Shown here: positions 10,867 to 22,659 of the stretch, in pieces
Numbering within the stretch: the stretch's first letter is position 1
How the letters are laid out: each line of letters opens with the position of its first letter
DNA from: Amphibalanus amphitrite
Taxonomy: Eukaryota > Arthropoda > Thecostraca > Balanomorpha > Balanidae
Reading direction: 5' to 3'
Length of the DNA stretch: 64,000 nucleotides
NCBI RefSeq assembly: GCF_019059575.1
Contig: NW_024882756.1
Coordinates: forward strand, 124,001 to 188,000
Made by a program: the position numbers and the translations under genes
Notes under the pieces: generated by a model
Database searches by the model: none
Told to the model about the DNA's origin: nothing
Seen by the model: only the letters and a program-made list of their open reading frames with translations

Positions 10867-12255
10867 TATCAGACCCCACACTGAATACAATTAAACGGAG
10901 GATTGGGAGTAAACCAGTGCCTCACGTATGCGCGTATATCCGCAATCATTCTTAACCACCCTCCTAGGAGTAAAGTTAAATTCCATTGCAGGTTAGTCGT
11001 ACCCACTCTCAGCAAAAAGAAAAAAAGACCGATCCGGCTCTAACAAATTGCCCGCGTAAGGCGTAGCGCATCACAACAAATCGACTCCCAGCTTATCATG
11101 TTTACACCTAATCCAAAATTGTCATGGCCCCACTCTCAGTGACCTTCACGTGTAACCTCTTTCTCGAGACAATGCCAGGACAGAATGGTGATTCGATGTC
11201 AATCCGTCCTTCCCATCTTCCGGATAGTTGAATCCTCCTCCACGCCTCAACCCCCTGTTCCGGGCTGGACCGGCAACGTATATCGCAATCGGGCAGCTCA
11301 CATAGGAGCGCGCCTGTAGCCGGGTGCAGTGAGTACTTGGGAGGGGGAAGGGGGTGGGTCATGGGTGGCCTGCCCACTGGCTGGGCTCAGTCTCCAGTCT
11401 ACGATTGACCGTGTCCGCTCAGACAAATGTCTCCCCTAATTCCAATAATCCTGCTAGCTCTAAAAATGGTCTAATTAGATAAAAGCCTATCAAAGTAAGA
11501 AAACAAGCGTATACTCCACATCAAGCAGCTTATGAATCTATGCGAGTTATGAATCCTAAAAATATTTTTTTCCCAGACGCCCTCATTACCCCTGCCGAAG
11601 GGCTCAGCTACCCCCAGAGGGGACCCACTATTTTCCGACCCTCAGTTATCTTTTCTAACGTACAGTTACGTACAGTTATCTTTGTAAATGTTGGTAGTCA
11701 GCAGATTCTATCCAGAGAATGGCGATGCCTATCTGTCGCCTGATACCAGAATACATCCCCGTTATTCATTATATATGCACAATGTACATAGTAGATCCAA
11801 TTTCCAAAGGACCTAATTATCTCTCAGCTCCGTTACCATCACCGATTGTTTGATGCATGGGTCCTTTTCCTACCATGCGATTTTCAGATGCATGGGAACA
11901 CATTGCTTAGTGAACGAACAGCCCGAGGCCGATAATCTGCGAGAGAAAAAGAAAGGAGTTTTTGTGCCTGTTTGAGCCAGCAGATATGAAATGTGTCGCA
12001 ACATTTTACGTGCGAACGCACCTTGCACTTAACATACCTATACACGTCCCTCATGGCATAGGCGGGGGACCGGGGGGGGGAGGGGGCACCGGGACACCGT
12101 GCCCCCTTGATTTTGCCATTTTAACATTATCCCTATATGTAGGCGTTGCATGGAAATGGAAATGGAAAGAATGGGACCAAAAGTCGGCAGTGCTCCCCCC
12201 CCCCTTAATTGAAGATGTTCCACGGCTACAGCCTCATGGCTACAAAATGAGAGAA

Positions 12256-12258
<3 letters not shown>

Positions 12259-12325
<67 letters not shown>

Positions 12326-12342
12326 AGGGAGGGAGGGAGGGA
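12259..12342. repeat. GA microsatellite followed by GGGA repeats
   Basis: About 60 bases of (GA)n run into five GGGA units. Arg/Glu-repeat and Ser/Leu-repeat frames over this tract are artefacts. Confidence 0.95.
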
Positions 12343-12900
12343 GTTGGGGAACGAGGAGGAGAGGGAGGAAGATGGGGGAGAGAAAGAGAGAACCCATAGC
12401 GTATCACGAGTGAAGTCTATTGTTGATATTCATACTTCCGCTACCCTGCCAATGTGCCCATCGTTGCGTTTTCGCAACACCGCTGTCTTTCCCATGTGCC
12501 CTTCGTTGCGTTCCCGCAACGCGACCGTAGTCATATTTGAAAATAGTCACAAACCCTTTTTGCAGCATTATTTCTTAACAAAATGCATATCTACGCTATT
12601 GTAGGGACTCTGCAGAATATGTTTGCACAATTTTCATTACGATATTATTAAGCACTTAGCCTACTTATCTTCTTTTTCGTGACGTCATCACTCACAAAAC
12701 CTTCGACTTCACTCTGGGAGCTCTAGGCAGTAACTTACCGGCCGCACAGACTTGTAACTGCGTAGCATCATGCGCACAACCATGCCACACACGCTGAAAC
12801 TTGTCTCATCGGTGAGTCTCTTTTACACACTTCTCAAGCTTCGATCACGTCGACGCTTGCTTGCGTTGCGAAAACGCAACGAAGGGCGTAAATGGGTTAA

Positions 12901-14739
12901 CTATTACCAAGTCGCCTCCTGCTATGTCCCTGTAATCTCATACGCCTAAAATCAACTCCGTCACCTCGTCCGTCTGAAATGACCACTGGTGACCCCGTGA
13001 CTGACCCGGCGCTCCCCTGGCATCTGACCCCCGGCCCACCCCCGGCACACCCCGCTCGCCGCCGCCAGCCGATCCAATTTGGTGCGCCGCCGGGCCGGCC
13101 CGGTCACCCGTCTACTGTTGTTAATACGAACGATCGCAATAACGCGCGCTGCCGCCGTGGCACGGCCGGTCGGGGGCGAGAAATGGACAGCAGTGCGGCA
13201 GTGTCGATAGCGGCTGCGGCCACCGCCGCCGATCGGCGCTCTAAAGACACGGCGCCACCGACAAAGGCAACTGATCGTCGCCGCCCGATGGATCACCAGA
13301 AATGGCTGCCGCGGGCTGACCTTAGCTGCGGGAACAGCCAGATTGCAGCTCGGCACCAGCGCGATACATTTCCAGCCATGTGCTCAATACTTATCGCCGG
13401 CAGTTTGTTTTGCTTTAGATAAACTATTTGATTTTGAACGGTTGATATTGCGTCAGACTGCATAAAAAAACAGGTAGTGTCATAAGATGGCAAGATCAGG
13501 ACAGATAGGATACAGGTCTGGCATCATATGTTCCGAAATGTCCAAGCGCTGGAAAGAAAAGTGATTTTAGTAAGGAGCTGCATTATATTCAGTGCCTAGT
13601 AGGAATCCCATATTTTTGTATTTGCATTACATATCTATAAAGTTCTCGGTTACCAGCCAACCAAGGGCTTGCCATTTACTGTACTGTGTGATAGCGGCGT
13701 TCAAATCCCATTATTCACCCTTCACATTCACATCCTTCTTGGCCAGTCTGTCGCCGGCCCGACAATGAATTAGGAGAGCGACGGCGATTCGGAAGGCCGC
13801 GCGCTGACGGAACGGCGGCTTATTATCTTGCCACTAGATGGCAGCAGCGGTGGACGCCTGACAGGCTAGGCTGTGCCGCTGAACATGAAACCAAGGACCG
13901 CGCGGCGCGGTGGCCACGAGAGTGCCCTCGCATACGCTTTCGCGGAGTATACCTACCTACTCCAGCCGAAAGGGGATTTTCAATGCCAGGAGAAGCTAAC
14001 GCAGTTATGTAGGGGCGTTTACTGCTGGTCGATTTGTATCAGAAATAGCTTACGTGAAGTAGAATGAACGAAGTTCCACTAGCAAGAATAAATGGTGAAA
14101 GCTATTTAACGTTCTGGCGTATTATTCGGAAAATAACCGCAGGTCGAGACCTATTGTAACAGTGCCTTTTGTTTTCACTGCGTGATTACTGATTGAAGCC
14201 ATGGGTTCCTACCCATCGAGCATTGCATCTTTTTTTCCAAATCCATTTTAGTCCACAATTTAGGTCACAATTCTACGGCTCCGATATTTTCGGCGAGCTG
14301 TCGAATCATTTAGTCTGCTCGGCAGTAGTTGGAATCATTAATAGATGGATTTCCTGCGAACCTCACCGTCCGTGGACTCACATCAACGTCAGTGGAACGC
14401 GACTGCTCAACCTCATTACTAATTGTCGGTATATCCATCAATTAAGGGACAATTTAGTCGCAGCATTTTAGGCTTTGATGATATTCTGAGCCTGCCAGTT
14501 AGATGTTCTGTCAATCCTGTCATATGATGAGCATGATGCGATATGTTTCCCATGCGTTGGTGAGCACGGCAACTCCGGGACAATGCTGACATCTAATATA
14601 ATTATTTTATAGGCTGTTATCTTGGTTTTCCGGCTCCGTTATTCGGCATGCATATTGCATATAAAACAAGAAGCGTTATGAAGACAGTTATCTAAAGTAG
14701 AAAAAAAATCATCATAACACATTTCGAGGTTTTACCTCG
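12901..14739. other. Unassigned sequence, no gene seen
   Basis: The first 500 bases are GC-rich, the rest mixed. Open frames such as the one around 12979-13422 are Arg/Pro/Ala-rich and look like chance frames in GC-rich DNA. No TIR pair, target duplication or RNA gene was recognised. Confidence 0.4.
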
Positions 14740-14740
14740 A

Positions 14741-14831
14741 AGCATTTACCTACAGTCAGTATGATCAGTCGCTCAATAATAGTACCTCTAAGCATTTACA
14801 GTCAGTATTTGATCAGTCGCTCAATAATAGT
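14741..14831 (+). repeat. Two-copy tandem duplication, about 48 bp unit
   Basis: The segment AGCATTTAC...AGTCAGTAT...GATCAGTCGCTCAATAATAGTA occurs twice in a row (about 14741-14783 and 14791-14831) with small indels. It is a simple local duplication. Confidence 0.8.
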
Positions 14832-15496
14832 AAACGCGGCCCCAGCCATCCGTTTGCCGGTCATCATACGCGGGACCTACTGTGCGTCCGTTCCCGCAGT
14901 CTTTGCGACTTGTGTAGGTGAGGTGAATGGCCTCAGCCTTTGTTGACCGCGATCCTGACGGCAGCGGTGATATTGTCAGGGGAATACTGTCGGCCATATG
15001 GCGGAGCCTGCGAGCTACAATATCCTGTATAGTGAACACTGAACAGCGCAGGATAACCCAATACTCACCCGCATGCCTCTTCGTCCGCGTACAGCTGTGT
15101 CCTTGCCTTCTAGTTCTGTTCTCTGCTCTGGCCTTTAATGCCTCCTTTCTGCCCAAGTTTTACCATAGGTACTGGTACCCATTTTGCTCTGTGTCGCTGT
15201 ACCTCTGTACCATCCCTGCCTCTTTGAAAAAGACATTCTTCCTGACTCTCTGTGCGTTAATGTCTATCTGTTTCCTTTCTATACTGTCTCTGTCTGTCTC
15301 CCTCTATCCACTCTACTATCCGCTCGCCATCTATCCACCGATGTCCGATGCGTGTCCATCGGCCTCCCCGGTCGCTGTCGAGTCACATCTCTCGCGGTCG
15401 TTACGGTGCCGCCTCAGCCGCCCGCCTTAGCGTCGGCCCGCTGCGAACGTGCGTGGGGTGCCACCGCTCCTCGCCCTCGGTCAGTGGTGGACCCCC

Positions 15497-15570
15497 GCCC
15501 GACCGCATCCGACCGAGTCCGACCGAATCCGACCGCGGGCGACCGCATCCGACCGCGTTCGACCTCGGGC
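15497..15570 (+). repeat. Short tandem array of a CCGACCGxxT-type 10-mer
   Basis: Units such as CCGACCGCAT, CCGACCGAGT and CCGACCGAAT follow each other about seven times with a few changes. Confidence 0.75.
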
Positions 15571-15639
15571 GGCGGCAGACGGAGTCGGCAATCGACAACA
15601 CGACTAACGAGCTACAACGGCGGCGGCGGAGCGGACGTG

Positions 15640-15990
15640 CTCAGCGCTCCGTCAGTCGGTCGGTGGATTGGTCTGTCAGTCTCTCTAGCGGAAGTTGTTT
15701 GTGAATCGGTGGGTCGGCGAGTCGGTCTGACGGATTTGTCAGTCAGTCGGTGACTCGGTCCGTCTGTCGTGCGGCCTTGTATGCCAGTCGGTAGCTTGGT
15801 GTTTCTGTCTGATGGGTCTGTTTGTCAGCCAGTGTATGGGTCTGTCTGTTTGTCTGACGAGTTGGTCAGTAGGTCGGTGCGTCGGCCGGTCAACATTGAC
15901 TTGTTTGTCAGTCGATTGATTGCTTGATGGTCTACCGAACTGCTTGACCGGTGGATTGGTCCATTGCTCTGCGTCTCAGCTGTTTGGTCT
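15640..15990 (+). repeat. Degenerate GTCGGT / GTCTGT low-complexity region
   Basis: The strand is rich in short units GTCG, GTCT and GTCAG in irregular order, for example GTCAGTCGGTCGGTGG. It is probably a decayed tetranucleotide satellite. No gene. Confidence 0.6.
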
Positions 15991-18431
15991 GTCGATTTGC
16001 CAGACGCTTGTTATGTCATGAAGCAGCTGGTATTTCGTTTGCGGGTCGGATTGTATAATATTGTCATAATGGGCTGAGGCTTCAGAACACGTATATATAG
16101 GTACTATCAGTGCAAGCTCGCCACGTCAACAAGGTGATTAAAGCCTACCTCCGGTCTCAAAGTCGCACCGCCGTTGGCCGCATTCAGTACCATACTCTGC
16201 CCAAACTCTGTCCCTGTCCCGTTCCAGACCATCAGCTCCCCTCCCCACCGGGGGAAGGGGACTCCCCTCTCACAACTATCCGGCAGTTTGTCTGTATAAC
16301 GCTGGAGGCTAACCGCAGCTGCCCGGGCAGACCCAGTGCTCTCCGTCAAACTTGCAGCGGACGAGCGAACACGAGTGCTGTTCCGGGTCCGTAAACTCGC
16401 CAGGGGAGTGGAGGGAGGAGAGGAGGGGAGGAGGATGAGGGGCGGCGTTGATGATGATGATGATGCAAATACATCCTCCCACAGCTCAGATCCCATCCAT
16501 CAAACGTTACACTCCATTTCTCTCCACACGCGGAGCTGCGCGGCGCTCGCGGAGAGCACGCCGCTCGCCGGGTGCGTGCGGCGCGCCAGAACTGTCGCCG
16601 CGGCGTCTGATTGCGCGCCGGTGACGCTATTGGCGCACTGTCCGCGGCAGCCGGCTGCGCCAGACAGCCCGATGAATAATCGACATCTGGTGCAGCCCCG
16701 CACCTTCCAGAGGACTGGGTGGTAATCGGCGAGAGACGTTACTGGGCGTCAGGATCGTCTCTGTTGCGGCACGACCGTCACTGTTACGAGACTGTCCCTG
16801 GTGAATTACTACTATACCTAAATATACATGGTGCAGGAGACGAAACACTGCTTCACCTGGCCATGGATACCTGGCTAACTGCCGCAACATCTGGAGCATC
16901 GCGACGCCTGGGTGGATAAGGGCGAAACAACATGTGGCCTCGCTCTTGGATTAGTCGGAGAATGGCAGGCTATCCCAAGTTACAGGTGTCTAGAAACACT
17001 AATCTCGTTATCTGGATGTCGACGTAAAGCCTTCTGGCACAGAGCACACCTTGTAAAGCGATGGGATAGCGTGGGAGCCTCATGGCGTGCAGCAAGTCAC
17101 TGTTTGCGAAGAGGCGTCAGCACTGCTCAGGGCAGGCAGCTGGCCGCTCGGCTACAACGGCCCAGCGAGCTTCTATGAATAGTGACGAGCCGGGCGCCAC
17201 CAAAGTGCAAAGCCAATGGTTTAGTATGCTAATGTTTGCAAACAATCTGATGGCTTAATAACGATTAACGAGTTTAGCACCATGAATATGCAGATGTGGA
17301 TAAAATTTGAATAGGCTCAAAACCTAGAGATCAAGGTGAAAGATACATTTGCTTCAAATTTTCACTGGAAACTGAACCGTCATTTTTCACTATCGCTTTC
17401 ATCACGCTATTAGCACACGGTGCAGATCAATCTGCGCCCGGCGCGCTGATGGGTCTTCAGCAGTGATAAATACCCAACTAATTATGCCTCGACAGCCTAA
17501 ATTTATGGTTGAGCTTCGAGGAAACGCCCCTGTCTGCTAAAAGCACCTGCGCCGTTGCGTACCCGGCGGTTACCGCTGACTTTTGGAAATCGGATGAAGG
17601 CTATTGTTGGTTCCAGCATGGCTGGCAGGTCTACGCAAACAAATAATTGCTGGGTCTGATTAAATAACCGAAAAAATGTACATGTCCCGGCCATAATCCC
17701 ACCATTGTCAAAATATTATTTTTTTTACGAAAGTATGGCATGCGCTTTATTGTGCATCAAGACATGCTAAAATCTTGTTTTAACTCACAACAGCTGATAT
17801 GCTATTTTGCAGACCTGTGTAACACACGTGCTTACCAATTTGGTGTCCTTTTTGCATGAAACCCAGGACAATGGTACTCAATAGTTCGTTATAAAGATGG
17901 CACATGATGATCTTTTACAATACATCTAACTTGCGAAGCGTTGACAAGCCACACGGCCGCTACAGCCGTGCGAAAAGACTCATTTCTTTCGCTCCACCAT
18001 AATCTATACCTCCGTGGCAGTTGGTGCAGCTGGTATGGTATTTACTCTACTGTCGTCGACTAGAGCGCGAGCCGGCGAGCTGCCATCGGCCGCGACACTC
18101 CCACAAACGCCCGGTGGCGTTGCATTCATTGCATGGACCGACTGCACGCGCTGAGGCCGTGCCGAAGCGGACCGGTCGTAAGGGCAGCCCCGGGCGTGAC
18201 AGGCCGTGTGAACCACAGAGACGTGGCCACCGCAATTAAAGCCCGATCAATGGCCAACGACTTGCCCCATTTGTAAATTGGAGCCACGAAAGGAGCCAGG
18301 CGTTGAACGGTTCCGTTGAGTGGTGACCTGGAGCTGTTTCGCGTAAATGGTGTGTGCGATGTAACTACATATTCAGCGGAAAAGGCAACGAAATGGCTGC
18401 GACAGACTGACCTCTGACAATAGTTATGTGA
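15991..18431. other. Unassigned sequence, no gene seen
   Basis: It holds a purine-rich patch with GATGATGATGATGATG near 16450, a CpG-rich stretch at 16500-16720, and otherwise unique-looking DNA. I see no exon pair with good splice sites and recognisable protein, and no transposon ends. Confidence 0.4.
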
Positions 18432-20285
18432 AACTGGACCAGGGGCGGATCCAAGGGGGGGGGTTCACATGGGTCATGGCCCCCCCTTGAGGCCCGGGGG
18501 CCCAAAGACCTTCCAGGGGCACCACCGGCCTATCAGGGGTATCACAGTCCTGACAGGGGCACCACAGGACCGCCAGGGGCACGACAGGCCTAGCAGGGAC
18601 ACCACGGGCCTGGTGCCCCTGGGCCCTGACAGGACTGTAACGCCCCTGACAAGCCTGAAGTGTCCCCGGCAGGCACGTGGTGCCCCTGACAGGCCTGAGG
18701 CGCCCCTGCAAGGCCGGTGGTGCCCCTGGCAGGCCTGTGGTGTCCATGGCAGGCCTGTGGTGCCCTTGCTAGGCCTCTGGTGCCCCTGACAGGCTTGTAA
18801 TGCCCCTGGAAGGACTGTGGTGCCCCTGGGCCCTGACAAGCCTGAGGTGCCCCTGACAGGCCAGAGGTGCCCTTGCTAGGCCTGTGGTGCCCCTGGCAGG
18901 CCTCTGGTGCCCCTGACAGGCTTGCGGTGCCCTTGGAAGGACTGTGGTGTCCCTGGGCCCTGACAAGCCTGAGGTGCCTCTGACAAGCCTGAGGTGCCCC
19001 TGACAGGCCCGTGGTGCCCTTGTTAGGCCTGTGGTGCCCCTGGCAGGCCTCTGGTGCCCTTGCTAGGCCGCTGGTGCCCCTGGCAGGCCTCTGGTGCCCT
19101 TGCTAGGCCGCTGGTGCCCCTGGCAGGCCTCTGGTGCCCCTGCGCCCGGAGAGGACTGGTGCCCCTGAAAAGTCTGAAGTGCCCCTCGGCAGGCCCGTCG
19201 TGCCCCTGACAGGCCCAAGGTGCCCCTGCGAGGTCGGTGGTGCCCCTGGCAGGCCTCTGGTGCCCCTGGCAGGTCTGTGGTGCCCCTGGCAGGTCTGTGG
19301 CGCCCCTGGCAGACCTGTGTTGACTGGTGCCCCTGCTAGGTCGCTGGTGCCCCTCACAGACCTGTGGTGCCCCTGGGCCTTGACAAGCCTGAGATGCCTG
19401 GCTATGACAGGCTCGTGGTGCCCCTGATAGACCAGTGGTGCCCTTGCTAGGCCTGTAGTGCCCCTGGCAGGCCTCTGGTGCCCCTGCTACCCCTGCGCCC
19501 TGAGAGGACTATGGTGCCCCTGAAAAGCCTGAAGTGCCTCTCGACAGGCCCGTGGTGCCCCTGGGCCCTGACAGGCCCAAGTTACCCCTGTGAGGTCGGT
19601 GGTGCTCCTGGCAGGCCTCTGGTGCCCCTGGCAGGTCTGTGGTGCCCCTGGCAGGCCTGTGTTGACTGGTGCCCCTGCTAGGCCGCTGGTGCCCCTCACA
19701 GGCCTGCGGTGCCCCTGGAAGGACTGTGGTGCCCCTGCCCCTAGGGGTGCTCATGGGCCCAACAGGCCCGTTGTGCCCCTGACAGGCCTGTCGTGTATAC
19801 TTGCTAGACCTGTGGTGCCCCTGCTTCCTGGCAGGCCTGTGGTGCCCCTGGCGGGCCTGTGGCGCCCCTACAAGGCCGTAGGGCCCCTGACAGGTTTGTT
19901 GTGTCCCTGGAAGAACTTTGGTGCCCCTGACAAGCCTGAAGTGTCAAGGATAGACCCTTTAGACGCCAGGGTCAAGTTCGTCGGACTGACAACGATTTGC
20001 TTACCTGATAACGTTCCTGGTAAGTACTCATTACTCAGCGTCCACAACATATATACACATAGCACATTCATATATACTTGCTTACAATTGGTAAATGTGG
20101 TTGTGGCTAAGAGGTAAGATACTGACTAAAAATAAAAAATAAAAATAAAAAACTGAAAATGGGGGCACCACCAAAATGAAGTGGACGAAATCCGTTGAGT
20201 TTTTAATTTTGGGTATAGGTAGGGGCACCACTTCGATTCATGACCCTCCCCTTGGAGTTTTCCTGGATCCGCCCCTGAACTGGAC
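18432..20285. mobile_element. hAT-like element (1838 bp) whose interior is a minisatellite
   Basis: The element runs 18440-20277. Flanks AACTGGAC at 18432-18439 and 20278-20285 are identical 8 bp target duplications. Ends are CAGGGGCGGATCCAAG on the left and CTGGATCCGCCCCTG on the right, followed inwards by GTCATGGCCCC and its inverted partner. The ends match the 471 bp MITE at 10388-10858. Nearly the whole interior is an array of 20-bp units, so the element is a carrier of a minisatellite and has no transposase. Confidence 0.88.
18495..19945 (+). repeat. 20-bp minisatellite, roughly 70 units
   Basis: The consensus unit is about TGGTGCCCCTGGCAGGCCTG. Units vary at the CCCTG[GA][CA]AGG part, and a longer variant with GGGCCCTGACAAGCCTGAGG recurs every few units, so there is higher-order structure. 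Because 20 is not a multiple of 3, frames across it encode rotating Gly/Ala/Pro/Cys/Trp repeats in both directions that are not genes. Confidence 0.95.
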
Positions 20286-20542
20286 AGCGCTTCCCATACA
20301 AGACGTTCCGGAAACTCGGTGTCAATATGGGTCTTGTAGCTGTCCGGTTGTCATGCCATTGCAATATCAAGACGCCAGGAATGCAGTACCTACTGCATAT
20401 GGTCACTGAGTGTCGAGTGGTCATGCTGGGCAGTGTGAGTTGTGAGAAACAGACTCTCATAAATGAAATCAGTCCGTATTTAGGAACGCGAGCACGGCCG
20501 TAACACCTGAAGAAAAAATGCACTTTCCCATGTTTTTAGTTA
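20286..20542. other. Spacer between two transposons, nothing recognised
   Basis: About 260 bases of unique-looking sequence between the minisatellite-bearing hAT element and the first AGGTCA-type element. Confidence 0.4.
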
Positions 20543-21475
20543 TTAACCCGCGAGTTGCTGGGGGGGGGGGGGGGGGCGTTAAACGCCCCCACTTTTTTCG
20601 CCGGGCCATAGCATAAAAATGGAGCGCCACAGGCGCGCCAAAATTTGGGTACCTGTAGGGAATGTCTATTTTGACGAAATTTCAAAAAAAAAAATCGGTC
20701 GGAAAAATTTTGAGATATCGAGGTTTTAGTGACGTCATGATTTCTGAGTTTTCGACCAAAAACGGTATATGTTCAAAAAATCATATAAAATCACAGAATA
20801 GACATACAGACATGCCGTAAACGGCATTAGACTGCCAATACCATAAACAATCAAATGGCTATCTTCGATTATTGATTATCGTTTCGCATTTGCCAAAATC
20901 TTAATCTGAATCTTGGCAATTTCTCGTGACTACTTCACGACCATGATACATACATTTCTTAAATTGAACTTTTTGAGCCAAACACGTACACATATGATGA
21001 AATGAATGTCACCATCGTGTTCTACGCCCCAAATTACTCATAAAACATGTGTCACAGGCTGCGAATATCAGTTTTGATTTTCGGGGATATGTGCCTACTG
21101 CCTACCCGGTTGACCTGACCTTGACCCTGACCTATGTTTTACTGACCCCTACATGGGGCTGACACTCTTGTAGGCCTTATATGATGGATTGTGCACCGTT
21201 TTGACAGAGTTTATGACGAGAGGCGCTCATTGCGAAGTCCTGAAGTCCATGCTACTGAAAGCCCGATTTCAGGTGTTTGACCTGACATTGACCCGACCTG
21301 TGACCTCGAAATTCAACTTTAAAGTACTCATCTGAAGCGTCTCGTCGCGTTCTTTCGTTTGCCGCCTCGTGCGTTTCGCTGCGCCTATTGGTTCTCGAGT
21401 TATCAGCTGGGAGCGTTTAACGCCCTCCCCCAGCAAACGGTGGGTGGCAAAATACCCCAGCAACTGCCGGGTTAA
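20543..21475. mobile_element. AGGTCA-rich TTAA element, subfamily 1 (925 bp)
   Basis: TTAA at 20543-20546 and 21472-21475. Ends: CCCGCGAGTTGCTGGGG and, reverse-complemented, CCCGGCAGTTGCTGGGG. Just inside are a long G run with CGTTAAACGCCCC on the left and GGGAGCGTTTAACGCCCTCCC on the right, so both ends can form a stem with loop TTAA or similar. The interior has several TGACCT hexamers near 21110-21310. No ORF. Confidence 0.82.
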
Positions 21476-22654
21476 CCCGGCCGGGCCCGGGGGGTAATCC
21501 CAACCACCGCAGCCCGGGGGGGGGGCCGTTTTTCGCCCCCCTGTCTAACTCCGTAAATAAGGGAGCTACGGAAACAAAAGCGATACCAAACGAAAACGAG
21601 ACGATTCTAATGCACCAAAAATTTTGACCTCAGGTCAATTTTCAAGGTCAGAGGTCAAGGTCAAAGGCAAAAACCGCCACATGTGTAGTGATCCCAAAGT
21701 AAGCCTTCTAGAGGACGGCAGGCTGCATCAAACCGGCAAAATTGGGTGTCAAACGAAAGAAGAGAATCTAAGGATTCTGAAAATGTGCTCAAAGTGAAAG
21801 GTCAAGGTCAAGGTCACGCTCAAAATTGACCTCAAACTTGGCACTTTTTCGCATATCTTGCGTGCTAACTTCCAAGATGTTTTGAAATGTTTTGAGGCTT
21901 ATCAGTTCCCTATTTGTGGTTCATCTTACGATACAAGGCTGCTCAAAGGTCAAGGTCACAGAAGAGTATCCCTGCTAGAGGCTATTTCACTGATTCAAGT
22001 TAGTAATAATAAATAAGACAACTTTGCAATCCGGAAGCTCTAAATGAAGGCTTAGAGGAAAATAGATGCCAGATTCGTGATCAGCGGGTACAAATCCATC
22101 ATAAACGACCTTTCATGTGTCAAGGTCAACCAGAGGTCATTCGAGGTCACATGAGGTCAACATAAAATTTGACCTTTTCCGAACAAAATATATATCATTC
22201 GACGCGGCTTGACAAGGCGAATGCGATGGTACCACTGCCGTAGCTCTAGGACCATTTTTATCGAAGTTATTTGCGAAAAACTAAAACCACATTTCGGGGT
22301 CGTTGACCTGACCACTGACCTCAGGTCACCAAAACTATTTTTCTACTTTTCTCCAGGTCAAACGCTACACAACCGTGCTCGTAATTTGTCTTTATCTCTA
22401 AAACTCTATTTTTAGCAGCTATTTGAAGTTTGCGTCTGTGACGCCGAAGTTTGCCGTGCAGGGGTCTAGAAAAATGGACCTTGTGACGTCATCAAGGGGG
22501 CTAGGTCCAAATTTTTTACTTCAGAAGATGTCAAATTGATGGGAGAAAAGGTACTGAAAGTTTCGTCTTCCTATCCCTAAGCGTTCGGGAGCTATCGCAA
22601 ATATTCGCCAGGGGGGGGGGGGCGAAAAACGCCCCCCGGGCCCGCGAGGGTTAA
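21472..22654 (+). mobile_element. AGGTCA-rich TTAA element, subfamily 2 (1175 bp)
   Basis: The element runs 21476-22650. It shares its left TTAA with the right TTAA of the previous element, and its right TTAA is at 22651-22654. Ends: CCCGGCCGGGCCCGGGGG and, reverse-complemented, CCCTCGCGGGCCCGGGGG. Subterminal hairpins are GGGGGCCGTTTTTCGCCCCC on the left and GGGGCGAAAAACGCCCC on the right. AGGTCA/TGACCT hexamers cluster at 21630-21680, 21800-21835 and 22110-22170. A near-identical inverted copy is at 53100-54288. Confidence 0.88.
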
Positions 22655-22659
22655 ACCCA

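Larger units (their letters stand above)
9882..12900. mobile_element. 3 kb TTAA-flanked transposon with CCCATTTA ends, non-autonomous
   Basis: TTAA lies at 9882-9885 and 12897-12900. The left end CCCATTTATGCCC and the right end GGGCGTAAATGGG are inverted with one mismatch. CCC next to TTAA is the piggyBac pattern. Just inside the ends are palindromic 16-mers of the type GTTGCGAAAACGCAAC: two on the left (about 10026-10085), and on the right two near 12463-12520 and one near 12864. A hAT-like MITE (10388-10858) and a GA tract (12259-12342) are nested in it. No transposase-like ORF is left. The end pairing over 3 kb is supported by the shared 16-mers. Confidence 0.75.

Noticed and set aside
13660-13720. 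tRNA-like B-box word GCGTTCAAATCCC
   Set aside because: No matching A box, acceptor stem or anticodon arm at the right distances.
18424-20117. Overlapping Gly/Ala/Pro/Cys/Trp-rich frames on both strands
   Set aside because: They follow the 20-bp minisatellite and change with each unit; no start, splice or domain evidence.
22209-22415. 68-codon frame that recurs in the inverted copy at 53336-53542
   Set aside because: The conservation is explained by the two elements being near-identical DNA copies; the peptide includes AGGTCA-derived codons and resembles no protein.
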